A stretch of DNA of 64,000 bases from the NCBI GenBank assembly GCA_034111045.1, contig JAWUYA010000057.1, positions 1 through 64,000 of the forward strand, given 5' to 3'. Both the position numbers and the translations under genes were made by a program. The notes below the pieces were generated by a model that did no database searches, was not told where the DNA came from, and saw only the letters and a list, made by a program, of their open reading frames with translations. The DNA comes from JALJPB01 sp034111045. Its GTDB lineage: Bacteria > Pseudomonadota > Gammaproteobacteria > Enterobacterales > Alteromonadaceae. Below, piece after piece: positions 42,497-52,090 of the stretch; the stretch's first letter is position 1, and each line of letters starts with the position of its first letter.

Positions 42497-44602
42497 TCAA
42501 GCATTCGAATATTGTTCACGATTAGCTAACCATCGATTGATTAGAGCAAGAGCATTATCAGGATGTTTATGCCAAATCATATAAGCGGTTTGTTGAATTT
42601 CAGGAATAAGCGCCGCATCACGAACAAGATCCGCTATTTTTAATTCAGCTAGACCCGTTTGACGCGTACCGAGTAGTTCACCAGGTCCGCGTATTTCCAA
42701 ATCTTTTTCAGCAATCACAAAGCCATCATTTGACTCCCGCAGCACTTTTAAGCGTTTTATTGCCGTTTTTGATAACGGGCTTTTGTACATCAAGACACAA
42801 TGCGATGCGATGCTGCCACGCCCTACTCGGCCTCGAAGTTGATGTAATTGAGCCAAACCTAAACGCTCTGGATTTTCAATCACCATTAAACTCGCATTAG
42901 GCACATCAACGCCCACTTCAATTACCGTGGTGGCAACTAATAAATGTAATTCACCCGCTTTAAAGCTTTCCATAATTTCCTGCTTTTCAACAGGTTTCAT
43001 GCGTCCATGCACTAAGCCAACGTTTAATTCACTTAACTGTAGCTGTAAATATTTAGCGGTATCTTCGGCCGCTTGGCATTGCAGTACTTCTGACTCTTCA
43101 ATTAATGTACATACCCAATAAATTTGTCTGCTCTCATTAAGTGCGCTTTGCCGAATGCGTTCAATGACATCATCTCGACGATTATCAGATAACGCTACTG
43201 TGGTTATGGCTGTTCGCCCTGGTGGGAGTTCGTCAATGACCGAGGTGTCTAAGTCTGCATAAGCGGTCATCGCCAATGTCCGCGGAATTGGCGTGGCTGT
43301 CATGATGAGCTGATGGGGATAATTACCCTCAAAAGCACCTTTCTCTCTTAATGATAACCTTTGATGCACCCCAAATTTGTGTTGTTCATCAATGATGATT
43401 AATGTCAGTTTGTTAAATATCACTTGTTCTTGAAACAGTGCGTGAGTACCGATAACTAGCTGCATATCACCACTGGCAATACGTGCTAAAGCATCCCGCC
43501 TTTCTTTAACTTTAGTTTTCCCAACCAACCAACCAACCGAAATATTGAGCGGTTCAAACCATTTTTTAAAGTTGATGACATGTTGTTCAGCTAATATTTC
43601 TGTTGGTGCCATCAAGGCGACTTGATAACCTTGACCAATAGCCGTCAGTGCCGCTAACCCTGCGACCAAGGTTTTACCTGAGCCAACATCCCCTTGTACC
43701 AAACGCATCATCGGCATGTGTTTGATTAAATCTTGACGTATTTCTTGCACAACACGTGTTTGGGCATTTGTGGGTGAGAAAGGCAGTTGAGCTAAAAAAT
43801 TTTGATTGAGTTTTTCATCAATACTTAAGCTTATCGCTTGATGTTGCACTAGGGTTTGTCTGAGTTTTAACATGCTCAAATTATGAGCAATCAACTCTTC
43901 TTTGATTAACCGTAATTGTGCTGGATGTTTGCCTTCTTCTAGCTGTATAACCGAAGTCTCTGGTGGCGGCCGATGAATCAGCGCTAATGCTTGCGCTAAC
44001 GAATAGGACTCAGACACATATTCTGGTGGAAGTAACTCTTGTACCTGGCCTCGTGTTAAACGAATTAACGCTTGATCCGTGAGCATTCTAAGAGAGACTT
44101 GCCGAAGGCCGTCTGTGGTTCGATAAACAGGCGTTAAGGTTTCTTCAACAGGCGTCAGTGGTTGATCTTGATCAAGGGGTTTATATTCAGGGTGGACTAT
44201 TTCAAAACCACGTGGACCGCGATTAATTTCACCATAACAGCGAATATTTGAGCCTATCGACAAGCTGTTTTTTTGACTGGCAGAAAAATGAAAAAATCTG
44301 AGATTAATGCTACCTGTGCCATCATTAAGGCTAACCACTAACATTCGCTTTTTACCATTAATGATTTGATTATCGGTGATCTCGCCAATGATATTGGTAT
44401 GAGTTCCCGGTAATAAATCACGGATGGTGGTGATGCGTGTTCGGTCTTCATAGCGCAGTGGCAAATGAAATAATAAATCTTGTAGGGTATGTAAATTTAT
44501 TTTTTCGAGCTTTTTGGCCATGCCCGGCCCAACCCCTTTTAAAGTGGTAATTGCGGTATGGGCAAGATTACTGATCCCCTTGGGCTTAGGTTTATTAGTC
44601 AT
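42497..44602 (-). CDS. recG: ATP-dependent DNA helicase RecG
   Basis: RecG remodels stalled replication forks and branch-migrates Holliday junctions. It has an N-terminal wedge/OB domain (LKGVGPGMAKKLEKINLHTLQDLLFHLPLRYEDRT), Walker A GDVGSGKTLV, DEQHKFGV (DExH box), TATPIPRTLAMT and QLRGRVGRG (motif VI). I prefer the ATG at 44602 (MTNKPKPKG, 701 residues), which overlaps trmH by 8 bp; the alternative ATG at 44620 adds six residues. It follows trmH as in E. coli. Confidence 0.95.
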   Translation of the reverse strand: MTNKPKPKGISNLAHTAITTLKGVGPGMAKKLEKINLHTLQDLLFHLPLRYEDRTRITTIRDLLPGTHTNIIGEITDNQIINGKKRMLVVSLNDGTGSINLRFFHFSASQKNSLSIGSNIRCYGEINRGPRGFEIVHPEYKPLDQDQPLTPVEETLTPVYRTTDGLRQVSLRMLTDQALIRLTRGQVQELLPPEYVSESYSLAQALALIHRPPPETSVIQLEEGKHPAQLRLIKEELIAHNLSMLKLRQTLVQHQAISLSIDEKLNQNFLAQLPFSPTNAQTRVVQEIRQDLIKHMPMMRLVQGDVGSGKTLVAGLAALTAIGQGYQVALMAPTEILAEQHVINFKKWFEPLNISVGWLVGKTKVKERRDALARIASGDMQLVIGTHALFQEQVIFNKLTLIIIDEQHKFGVHQRLSLREKGAFEGNYPHQLIMTATPIPRTLAMTAYADLDTSVIDELPPGRTAITTVALSDNRRDDVIERIRQSALNESRQIYWVCTLIEESEVLQCQAAEDTAKYLQLQLSELNVGLVHGRMKPVEKQEIMESFKAGELHLLVATTVIEVGVDVPNASLMVIENPERLGLAQLHQLRGRVGRGSIASHCVLMYKSPLSKTAIKRLKVLRESNDGFVIAEKDLEIRGPGELLGTRQTGLAELKIADLVRDAALIPEIQQTAYMIWHKHPDNALALINRWLANREQYSNA

Positions 44603-45302
44603 CGAGGCTTTGCCAAGCATCCTTACTCATTTGCATTTTTTGCCACCAGTCTGCATTAGCAACAATTTGACCCTCTTCATCGATAACAGGGTAAGGCAGC
44701 CCTTTACGCTGGCATGCTTGAGCAAAAACAGGGTGGCCCCCTTCAAATAATACTTTTTGGCGTCGCTGTTCAGGTAATCTCGCTTTATCATACATACCGG
44801 CTATTTGACGCTGACGCTGAGCTTCATATAATATCACTGAACAAGCAACTGACACATTAAGTGATTGCACCATACCAACCATAGGAATAACAATATCTTG
44901 ATCTGCCATGGCTAAAGCAACATCAGATGCTCCAAACTTCTCTTGGCCTAAAATTATTGCTGTTGGCTTGGTGTAATCAACTTCACGAAAATCAACAGCG
45001 GTAGCCGAAAGGTTAGTCACTAATACCTGCATACCTTGCGCTTTGAGTGTTTTAATGGCTTTTTCTGTTTCGTTATGGCTGTGGACATCAATCCAATTTT
45101 GGCTGCCAGCAGCACTGCCGCCACGGACTTGCATTTGCTCATTTTTCCAAATAGCGTGCACGTCACTCACACCCACAGCGTCACATGTTCTTACCACTGC
45201 AGCTAGGTTGTGAATTTTATGCACACCTTCCATACATACGGTTAAGTCTGGTTGGCGTTTATCTAACATGTCTTTAATGCGTTGATGTCTTTCGGGTGTC
45301 AT
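44595..45302 (-). CDS. trmH: tRNA (guanosine(18)-2'-O)-methyltransferase
   Basis: TrmH (SpoU) methylates the ribose of G18 in the D-loop of tRNAs. 235 residues of the SPOUT fold: the motif 1 region NLAAVVRTCDAVGV, motif 2 AIILGQEKFGAS and motif 3 IPMVGMVQSLNVSVACSVILYEA, which forms the knotted SAM site. Located between a RidA-family gene and recG, in the conserved spoT-trmH-recG order. Confidence 0.95.
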   Translation of the reverse strand: MTPERHQRIKDMLDKRQPDLTVCMEGVHKIHNLAAVVRTCDAVGVSDVHAIWKNEQMQVRGGSAAGSQNWIDVHSHNETEKAIKTLKAQGMQVLVTNLSATAVDFREVDYTKPTAIILGQEKFGASDVALAMADQDIVIPMVGMVQSLNVSVACSVILYEAQRQRQIAGMYDKARLPEQRRQKVLFEGGHPVFAQACQRKGLPYPVIDEEGQIVANADWWQKMQMSKDAWQSLDD

Positions 45303-45336
45303 TGCTCTACTCGATAATTACACTATCAGAAAAGGT

Positions 45337-45726
45337 TTAATCTACGTTGGGTAAATCCATGATGCCGTCAATTTCAATCTCAACATCTTTGGGTAAACGA
45401 GAAACTTGCACTGCAGCACGAGCAGGGTATGGTTCATCAAAATATTGACTCATCACTGCATTTACTGTTGAGAAGTTACTTAAGTCGGTCATGAATATAT
45501 TCACTTTAACCATATCGTTAATGTTACCACCGGCCGCTTCACATACACTGACAAGGTTTTTAAATACTTGCTCAGTTTGTTCAGCAAAGCCACCTTCTAT
45601 CACTTCCATCGTTTCAGGAATCAGAGGGATTTGGCCTGAAAGATAAACAGTATTTTTTACTTTGACTGCTTGACTATAGGTTCCGATTGCACTTGGTGCG
45701 TTGTCTGTAGAGATAATAGTTTTCAT
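45337..45726 (-). CDS. ridA: RidA family reactive intermediate deaminase
   Basis: A 129-residue RidA/YjgF family enzyme that hydrolyses reactive enamine/imine intermediates from PLP enzymes. Signatures: APSAIGTYSQAVK, YLSGQIPL, the substrate arginine in YPARAAVQV and the C-terminal EIDGI. A RidA gene between spoT and trmH occurs in several marine gammaproteobacteria. 48 bp separate it from spoT. Confidence 0.93.
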   Translation of the reverse strand: MKTIISTDNAPSAIGTYSQAVKVKNTVYLSGQIPLIPETMEVIEGGFAEQTEQVFKNLVSVCEAAGGNINDMVKVNIFMTDLSNFSTVNAVMSQYFDEPYPARAAVQVSRLPKDVEIEIDGIMDLPNVD

Positions 45727-45773
45727 AGTTATTTCCTAATGATTTTTTAAATTCTTATCTAATAAATGTGGCG

Positions 45774-47882
45774 TTATTTATTTCGAATAACGCGTTGCAC
45801 ATCGATTATCACTTTGATTTTTCTGATGATATCAGCAAGATGAACGCGATCACGACAGGTAATTTCCATATCAATAGTATAGAGGCCTGACTCTTTTTCA
45901 CCTGAATTTAAGGTATGCACATTAGAGCCGCATTTAGCAATAATATTGGTTAAAGAAGCCAGTGCACCTTGATGATTAATAATTTCAATACGTAGTTTAG
46001 CGATAAAATCACGGTTGATATCACTGTCCCACTTCACCGGAAACAAACTACCTTGCTCATGGCCTTTAATATTACGACAACCTTGTTGATGCACCATCAA
46101 GCCTTTTCCGGGGCTGAGATAGGCAAGAATTGCATCGCCTGGAATGGGTCGACAACATTTACCATAGCTCACCAACATGCCTTCAGTACCTTTAATCGGC
46201 ATTTTAGCTTTTGAAGCAGGAGCTGCTAATAATGAATCTTCTGTAAATTCATCGGTTAATCGTCTAGCGATACCAATACTTAAGGCATTACCTAAACCAA
46301 TATTAACCATCAATTCGTCTAAACTGCTATTACCTGTTTCTTTGACCACTTGAGCAATTTTTTCTTGGTTAATATTTTCTAATTTATGACTGCCTAAGGC
46401 ATGGCTTAATAAACGTTGACCTAACGCGCGCGACTCAGTTTTTTCTTGTGAACGTAAATAAGTACGAATTTGCAACCGAGCTTTAGCCGTTACCACAAAG
46501 TTTAGCCAAGTGGCATTAGGTCTAGCTGCCGATGAGGTGACCACTTCAATGGTTTGACCTGAATCTATTGGGTGACTCAGCGGAAACGGTTTGCGATCAA
46601 CTTTGACACCCACACAAGAATTACCCACATCAGTGTGTACTGCGTAAGCAAAATCGACCGCTGTTGCTCCCATAGGTAATTCAATAATACGACCATCAGG
46701 GGTAAAGACATAAATTTCTTCAGGGAACAGATCTGATTTCACATTTTCAATAAATTCAAAAGAACTACCCGCACTTTGTTGTAATTCTAATAATGATTGC
46801 ATCCAACGACGGGCTTTCATTTGTGAAGTGGTACCACTGTGCTCGCCGTTTTGTTTATATAACCAATGAGCCGCAACCCCTTTATCAGCCATTTGGTCCA
46901 TATCATGGGTACGAATTTGAATTTCAACGGGAATGCCATGCGGACCAATGAGTGAGGTATGCAATGACTGATAACCGTTAGTTTTTGGAATAGCGATATA
47001 ATCTTTAAAACGAGATTCTATGGGTTTGAATAAGTTATGAACGGCTCCTAAAGCGCGATAACAATTCTCAAATTTGTCTTCAACAATGACTCTAAACCCA
47101 TAAATATCCATGACTTCATTGAACATTAATTCTTTATTAAGCATTTTACGATAGATAGAATAAAGGTGTTTTTCACGACCAATCACTTGCGCCTTAATCC
47201 CACTCTCTTTTAAACGAGCCGCCAATTCTTCGATGATATTATTAATAATGGCTTTACGATTACCTCGGGCTTGTTTGACTGCGGATTTTAATGCCCTAGC
47301 GCGCATTGGGTACATGGCCTGAAAACCTAATGATTCAAGTTCATTTTTAATGCCATGAATACCTAATCGATTAGCAATTGGCGCATAAATTTCTAGCGTT
47401 TCACGGGCAATACGCCGACGTTTCTCAGGGCGCAATGACTCTAAAGTCCGCATATTATGGGTTCGGTCGGCAAGCTTAATGAGAATAACGCGGATATCTT
47501 GCACCATGGCAAGTATCATTTTTCGGAAGTTTTCCGCTTGCATTTCTTCTTTATTGTTAAATTTTAATTTATCAAGCTTACTAACACCTTCAACCAGTTC
47601 AGCAACGGTATGACCAAACAACTCGGCGAGTTCATCTTTAGTGACGGGAGTATCTTCGATAACATCATGAAGTAATGCGGCCATCAACGTTTCATGATCA
47701 AGGTGCATGTGTGCTAGATTCAGTGCTACAGCTACGGGGTGGGTAATATACGGATCACCACTAGAACGCATTTGGCCTTCATGAGCATCTCTTGCTACCA
47801 AGTAGGCTTGTTTTAGTTGATCGATCTGCACTTTTGAGAGGTAAAAAGAGACTAACTCTTTTAATGGTTCAAATAGATACAC
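45774..47882 (-). CDS. spoT: Bifunctional (p)ppGpp synthetase/hydrolase SpoT
   Basis: SpoT makes and mainly degrades the stringent-response alarmone (p)ppGpp. 702 residues: an HD hydrolase domain with an intact metal site (MAALLHDVIEDTP), the synthetase domain (YRMLNKELMFNEVMDIYGFRVIV), a TGS domain (VFTPDGRIIELPMGATAVDFAYAVH) and C-terminal zinc-finger and ACT domains (GKCCRPIPGD; ALASLTNIIAKCG). The intact HD site marks it as SpoT, not RelA. It is downstream of gmk-rpoZ but separated by a terminator-like hairpin at 48010-48044. Confidence 0.96.
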   Translation of the reverse strand: MYLFEPLKELVSFYLSKVQIDQLKQAYLVARDAHEGQMRSSGDPYITHPVAVALNLAHMHLDHETLMAALLHDVIEDTPVTKDELAELFGHTVAELVEGVSKLDKLKFNNKEEMQAENFRKMILAMVQDIRVILIKLADRTHNMRTLESLRPEKRRRIARETLEIYAPIANRLGIHGIKNELESLGFQAMYPMRARALKSAVKQARGNRKAIINNIIEELAARLKESGIKAQVIGREKHLYSIYRKMLNKELMFNEVMDIYGFRVIVEDKFENCYRALGAVHNLFKPIESRFKDYIAIPKTNGYQSLHTSLIGPHGIPVEIQIRTHDMDQMADKGVAAHWLYKQNGEHSGTTSQMKARRWMQSLLELQQSAGSSFEFIENVKSDLFPEEIYVFTPDGRIIELPMGATAVDFAYAVHTDVGNSCVGVKVDRKPFPLSHPIDSGQTIEVVTSSAARPNATWLNFVVTAKARLQIRTYLRSQEKTESRALGQRLLSHALGSHKLENINQEKIAQVVKETGNSSLDELMVNIGLGNALSIGIARRLTDEFTEDSLLAAPASKAKMPIKGTEGMLVSYGKCCRPIPGDAILAYLSPGKGLMVHQQGCRNIKGHEQGSLFPVKWDSDINRDFIAKLRIEIINHQGALASLTNIIAKCGSNVHTLNSGEKESGLYTIDMEITCRDRVHLADIIRKIKVIIDVQRVIRNK

Positions 47883-48009
47883 CTAAGACTCCTGAAGGGT
47901 GAAAACTGCGTAGTAATATTGTCTCTTCGACTATGCTCAAAGAATACTTCTATTTAAAGATAAAGCCAAATAATTCACTGGTTATTGAGGACTTTTTATA
48001 AAAATAAAA

Positions 48010-48044
48010 AAACGCGTAACAATAAATAATATTATTACGCGTTT
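48010..48044 (-). terminator. Intrinsic terminator after rpoZ
   Basis: A 10-bp stem AAACGCGTAA / TTACGCGTTT around a 15-nt AT loop. On the minus strand, after the rpoZ stop, it is followed by a T-rich run (TTTTTTTATTTTT), as expected of an intrinsic terminator. It would at least partly separate gmk-rpoZ from spoT. Confidence 0.78.
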
Positions 48045-48071
48045 AATAATTATAGATTGATAAAAATCAGA

Positions 48072-48362
48072 CTATAAAATAGGGTCTTCTTGCTGACCAC
48101 CAACAATTGCAGCGACTGCATCTAATTCAGCAGTATCTTGTTGAATTTGGGTATTACGGTCATAGCCATCCATGATTTCAGTGGTAATTAACCCGGCTTC
48201 AATTTCACGTAAAGCTAATACTGTTGGCTTGTCATTTTCTAACTCAACCAAGGGATCTTTACCGCCCGTTGCAATTTGACGAGCACGACGTGATGCAACT
48301 AGCACCAAATTAAAACGGTTACCGACTTTATCGACGGCATCTTCAACAGTTACGCGAGCCAT
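48072..48362 (-). CDS. rpoZ: RNA polymerase omega subunit
   Basis: Omega, the small subunit that helps assemble RNA polymerase and forms one ppGpp-binding site with beta prime. The 96-residue product starts MARVTVEDAVDKVGNRFNLVLVASRRARQI. I placed the start at 48362, which has GGAGAGG 4-10 nt upstream; an in-frame ATG at 48431 adds 23 unrelated residues. Its neighbour spoT makes/degrades the ligand of the omega-containing site. Confidence 0.96.
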   Translation of the reverse strand: MARVTVEDAVDKVGNRFNLVLVASRRARQIATGGKDPLVELENDKPTVLALREIEAGLITTEIMDGYDRNTQIQQDTAELDAVAAIVGGQQEDPIL

Positions 48363-48466
48363 TTGGCCTCTCCAACAATCAAAATTTATAAAATAGCTGC
48401 GTAGTTTACTGGCCCTCGACTTATTAAGCAAGCAAAGCCGAGCATCTACTTGGTTTTAATTTAGTT

Positions 48467-49129
48467 TTAATTTGAAACACTGATCAGTTCATTAAATAAC
48501 TCTTGGTGTTTAATCGCTTGTTGGCTTTGCTTTAATCTTTGATTGTTCACAATAGTGGCTAAATCAGTTAACGCTTGCTCAAAAACATCATTAATGATTA
48601 TGTAATCAAACTCTTTAAAATGTGAGCACTCACTTCTAGCAGAAGCCATTCTTGATTCGATAATTTCATCTGAGTCTTGACCGCGGCCACGCAAACGGTT
48701 TTCTAATGCTTGTTTAGAGGGCGGACAAATAAAGACAGTAGTCACTTCTGGTTTTTTCATTCGTACTTGTTGTGCTCCTTGCCAGTCAATATCTAAAAAA
48801 ACATCGATACCTTGGGCGAGTTGAGCATCTATCGCCTTTTCTGACGTACCATAATAATTTCCAAAAACTTCAGCGTATTCATAAAAAGTATTGTCAGCTA
48901 TTTGTTTTTTAAAGTCGTTTACTGAAACAAAATGATAATGTTCACCATTAATTTCTCCTGGCCGGACATCTCGGGTAGTATGCGATACTGAGACTTGCAT
49001 GTGTCGAGTTGAGATGTGCTTTGTGTCAGCATTATCAACCGTGCCTGAATTAAGCAACGCATTGATTAAACTTGATTTACCTGCACCACTAGGTGCTGAT
49101 AGAATGAATAAATTACCACTTAATGTCAC
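48467..49129 (-). CDS. gmk: Guanylate kinase
   Basis: Gmk phosphorylates GMP to GDP. 220 residues with the P-loop SAPSGAGKSSL (about residues 11-21), the GMP-binding RPGEINGEHYHF and FLDIDWQGAQQVR. The loop contains an insertion (SGTVDNADTKHISTRHMQ) after the P-loop helix compared with E. coli. First gene of the gmk-rpoZ group; AAAGGA lies about 7 nt before the start. Confidence 0.96.
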   Translation of the reverse strand: MTLSGNLFILSAPSGAGKSSLINALLNSGTVDNADTKHISTRHMQVSVSHTTRDVRPGEINGEHYHFVSVNDFKKQIADNTFYEYAEVFGNYYGTSEKAIDAQLAQGIDVFLDIDWQGAQQVRMKKPEVTTVFICPPSKQALENRLRGRGQDSDEIIESRMASARSECSHFKEFDYIIINDVFEQALTDLATIVNNQRLKQSQQAIKHQELFNELISVSN

Positions 49130-49486
49130 AAAAATTTCCTTTACTAGGTTAACTTATTTTGATGTTTAGTGTTTAGTAAAAGCATAATACACCTGCACAG
49201 CAAAGGCAGTTTACTATGCAAACGCACGCAGCTCAATTAAGTTGACTAGGTCAATCACCTGTTAATCAATATAAATAATTTATACAAAATAATTTCCATA
49301 GTGAACTTTATTATACTTAGCTACTCATACTATGTAGATGAACTTTACTTCCCTATGTGTTTCATTTTTTTGCACGCTTTACTAAGCGTGCTTTTTTTTA
49401 CTAAAAATTCAACGATCCATTTAGAATAACGTTTGCCGCGGCATAGTTGGCACTATAATATGTCAATGGTATGTCCTTTTTAATGA
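49130..49486. other. Intergenic region upstream of gmk and the MltA-like gene
   Basis: This 357-bp divergent region serves gmk (left) and the secreted MltA-like gene (right). The only strong structure is an intrinsic terminator at 49372-49399, which ends no known gene on the plus strand. A TTATACT (49311-49317) could be the -10 of a short transcript. No reading frame of note. Confidence 0.5.
49320..49399 (+). ncRNA. Candidate small RNA ending in an orphan terminator
   Basis: GCACGCTT / AAGCGTGC (49372-49379 and 49384-49391) with loop TACT is followed by eight T (49392-49399): a textbook intrinsic terminator on the plus strand. Nothing on the plus strand ends here; the gene to the left (gmk) is on the minus strand. 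A possible -10, TTATACT at 49311-49317, would give a transcript of about 75-80 nt. The 5' end is a guess, and T7 to the left of the hairpin means a leftward transcript could also end here. Confidence 0.35.
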
Positions 49487-49501
49487 ATGCGGTTGAGCTT
49501 T

Positions 49502-50647
49502 ATGAATAAATTTTTTTATCTCGTTATTTTCCTGCTGTTCTACTCAGTTCAAGTCAATGCATTAACGTTTAACGCCGAGCATCCTAATAATTTAGGGCAA
49601 ATATCCTCTAACAATAGTAAAGCCTTGTGTGAGGTAGCTAACAATACTAAGCGCTATCTTAGTTTATATACTCAAGATACTTTTGCAGTGCATGCCGGTC
49701 ACATGATTAATCACCATATTACCCTAGACCGCGTAAAAGACACCTTGGCTTTTATCTGTCAAATTAGCCAAGAAGATGAAAAAACCAACCAACCAGGTAG
49801 ACTGTCAAACCCTGATTTCCTCTCACAACATTTTGACTTCTACCGTTGGACACCAGACAAAGCTAAGGCAAATGAGATTGCTAATAAAAGTAATAACGCC
49901 ATAAAGACTCGTTTGTTAAATAACATTCCTGAAACAGAAATATTCTTAACTAAATATTATACCAAGCTCCTCGATGCTAGCTCGGTACAAACAAAACTGT
50001 ATAACCAAGCACTTTATGCGATTCCATTTGATGAAAAAAACTTAACACTCGAACAAGCTGAACAAAAAAAATCAGACTTAAGCCGTTTTAAGTATACTCG
50101 CCGGCAGGTTATGTCAGGAATATTAGTGGCAAAAAATTTGGCTCAACCTCTTATTTGGCTTACTGAAGAGGCCCTTCATGACGTGCTATTACAAGGTACA
50201 GGTGTGTTAAATGTGGGCGGAAAAATACGCTATTTTAATGTTCATCGAAATAATGGCATTGCTTATGATTACAGTATAGGAAAACGTCAACAAGCTCGTT
50301 ATTGGTACTTTATAGAAACCCCTGAGATTATGGGTTATGGCTATAATCAACAGAGTAAAATTTCGATTAAGCCTCAGGTGACTTTTGCCGGCAATGTTGC
50401 TGACTTAGGATTAGGTAAATTAATCATGGTCAGCTATCAAATCAAAAATAACCATTCAAAAGACACTAAAAGTTTAAAAACTATCAGTCGATTAGGCATA
50501 TTAGCCGATCAAGGAGGTGCGTTTGATAATAACCTCTTCCAACTTGACTTTTTAGTCGACAGTTATCGCGGTTGGACAGATTACCACCAAGCAAATAAAC
50601 ACCTACCCGATTACGCCAGAGCGTGGATTTTATTGCTTAAAGAGTAG
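49502..50647 (+). CDS. Secreted MltA/3D-domain-like protein
   Basis: A 381-residue exported protein with a signal peptide (hydrophobic residues 3-18, probable cleavage after VNA). The last 150 residues resemble the MltA lytic transglycosylase 3D region: GTGVLNVGGKIRYFNVHRNNG, ARYWYFIETP, then LADQGGAFDNNLFQLDFLVDSYRG and ARAWILLLK, close to the D-[TQ]-G-G-A-[IF] and terminal AR.W.LL pattern of MltA. Peptidoglycan-active function is inferred and moderate at best; no lipobox. I start at the ATG at 49502, which has GAG 4 nt upstream, over the ATG at 49487. Confidence 0.65.
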   Translation: MNKFFYLVIFLLFYSVQVNALTFNAEHPNNLGQISSNNSKALCEVANNTKRYLSLYTQDTFAVHAGHMINHHITLDRVKDTLAFICQISQEDEKTNQPGRLSNPDFLSQHFDFYRWTPDKAKANEIANKSNNAIKTRLLNNIPETEIFLTKYYTKLLDASSVQTKLYNQALYAIPFDEKNLTLEQAEQKKSDLSRFKYTRRQVMSGILVAKNLAQPLIWLTEEALHDVLLQGTGVLNVGGKIRYFNVHRNNGIAYDYSIGKRQQARYWYFIETPEIMGYGYNQQSKISIKPQVTFAGNVADLGLGKLIMVSYQIKNNHSKDTKSLKTISRLGILADQGGAFDNNLFQLDFLVDSYRGWTDYHQANKHLPDYARAWILLLKE

Positions 50648-50698
50648 CGGTATTAATCCCGACCGATAAGCGAGGAAATATTTGAAAAATAACACAAA

Positions 50699-50713
50699 TG
50701 ATATTGATTCTCA
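50699..50713 (+). promoter_or_regulatory. Fur box upstream of porin
   Basis: TGATATT-G-ATTCTCA matches the 7-1-7 Fur consensus TGATAAT-N-ATTATCA at 12 of 14 positions, about 110 bp before the porin start. Fur with Fe2+ would repress the porin and the FMN-binding/PepSY genes behind it when iron is plentiful. Confidence 0.75.
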
Positions 50714-50823
50714 TTTAGATCTATGATTTAATAGCATCACTTTTAGGTAATAGCTAGTTTTCATTATTAAACAACTGCGTTGCCAATTAACCACCACAAT
50801 ACATTTATGTTACGGACTCTATA

Positions 50824-52002
50824 ATGAAGAAAACACTTATCGCATCAGCAATTGTTAGCCTTTTTGCTAGTGCAACAGTTACCGCCAATGATGAAAGCCA
50901 AGAATTACGCGACATCATTGAACAACAGCATAACGTATTAAAAACACTTGAACAGCGTCTTAATGAAACAGAGCAAAGATTAGAAGCGACCGCTGATCAG
51001 GTTGAAATGTCGAACACTAACAGTATTTTCTCACAGACTTCTATCGGCGGCTACGGCGAACTCCATTACAATAATTATGAAGATCAGGATGCCAAAATAG
51101 ACTTTCATCGATTTGTGTTATTTTTTGGTTATGAATTTACTGATGATGTCCGTTTCTTTTCAGAATTTGAATTAGAGCATTCAATTGCTGGTGAAGGTAA
51201 AGCAGGTGAAGTTGAGCTTGAACAAGCTTTTGTGGAAGTAAACATTAATGAACAGACAACGTCTAAAGTAGGTTTGTTTTTAATTCCAGTAGGTATCATC
51301 AACGAAACTCATGAGCCACCAACATTTTATGGAGTTGAGCGTAACGGCGTAGAGAAAAACATCATTCCTGCCACTTGGTGGGAAGCGGGGGCAGCGATCA
51401 ATTATAAATTATCGGGTGGTTTAGCGCTTGATGGTGCAATTACCAGTGGCTTAAACACCCTTGATGCCAATATTCGTAGTGGCCGTCAAAAAGTCGCGAA
51501 AGCTACCGCCGAAAATTTAGCGTATACTGGTCGTGTTAAATATACCGCTATCAATGGGTTAGAGCTGGCCGCGACCTTACAATATCAAACAGATATCACC
51601 CAAGGTGGTGCAAACCTTGCTGATGGTGCTACGGCAGTTGATAAAGCCGATGCGACATTGTTAGAAGCGCATGCCATTTATCAAGTACAAGATTTTACCG
51701 TTCGCGCACTTTACGCTCGTTGGGATATAAATGGGGATGAAGCCAACGCTTCAGGCCGTGATGAGCAAACAGGTTGGTATGTAGAACCCTCTTATAAAAT
51801 AAATGAAAAAGTTGGCTTATTTGCCCGTTATTCTCAATACGATAATGAAGCAGGTAATGATGAGTTAACTCAAGTAAAATCAACCAGTGTTGGTGTTAAC
51901 TATTACTTACATGAAAGTGTTGTGTTAAAAGCCGATTATGAAGACCTTGGCGGCGCTAAAGACTCAAAAGGATTTAATGTAGGTTTTGGTTACCAATTTT
52001 AA
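50824..52002 (+). CDS. Outer-membrane porin
   Basis: A 392-residue outer-membrane porin. A signal peptide (cleavage after VTA, about residue 21) is followed by a coiled-coil stretch (about 25-62, heptads of Leu/Glu/Gln), then a beta-barrel with alternating hydrophobic residues ending in the aromatic GFGYQF typical of BamA substrates. Overall it resembles phosphate-selective porin-like proteins of marine gammaproteobacteria. A Fur box lies upstream, so iron-limited expression is likely. The substrate is not known; a hairpin at 52032-52063 separates it from the FMN-binding gene. Confidence 0.85.
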   Translation: MKKTLIASAIVSLFASATVTANDESQELRDIIEQQHNVLKTLEQRLNETEQRLEATADQVEMSNTNSIFSQTSIGGYGELHYNNYEDQDAKIDFHRFVLFFGYEFTDDVRFFSEFELEHSIAGEGKAGEVELEQAFVEVNINEQTTSKVGLFLIPVGIINETHEPPTFYGVERNGVEKNIIPATWWEAGAAINYKLSGGLALDGAITSGLNTLDANIRSGRQKVAKATAENLAYTGRVKYTAINGLELAATLQYQTDITQGGANLADGATAVDKADATLLEAHAIYQVQDFTVRALYARWDINGDEANASGRDEQTGWYVEPSYKINEKVGLFARYSQYDNEAGNDELTQVKSTSVGVNYYLHESVVLKADYEDLGGAKDSKGFNVGFGYQF

Positions 52003-52031
52003 AAATAATTAACGCTAACGAGTGTTAATTA

Positions 52032-52063
52032 AAAGGTGGCAGCATAAATATGTTGTCACCTTT
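52032..52063 (+). terminator. Hairpin between porin and FMN-binding gene
   Basis: A 13-bp stem AAAGGTGGCAGCA / TGTTGTCACCTTT, fully paired in RNA with two G-U pairs, around loop TAAATA. Only a short T-rich tail follows (GTTGTTTCTC), so it may be partial termination or mRNA stabilisation that keeps porin expression above that of the genes behind it. Confidence 0.6.
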
Positions 52064-52090
52064 GTTGTTTCTCACTGATAGTGAATTAAA

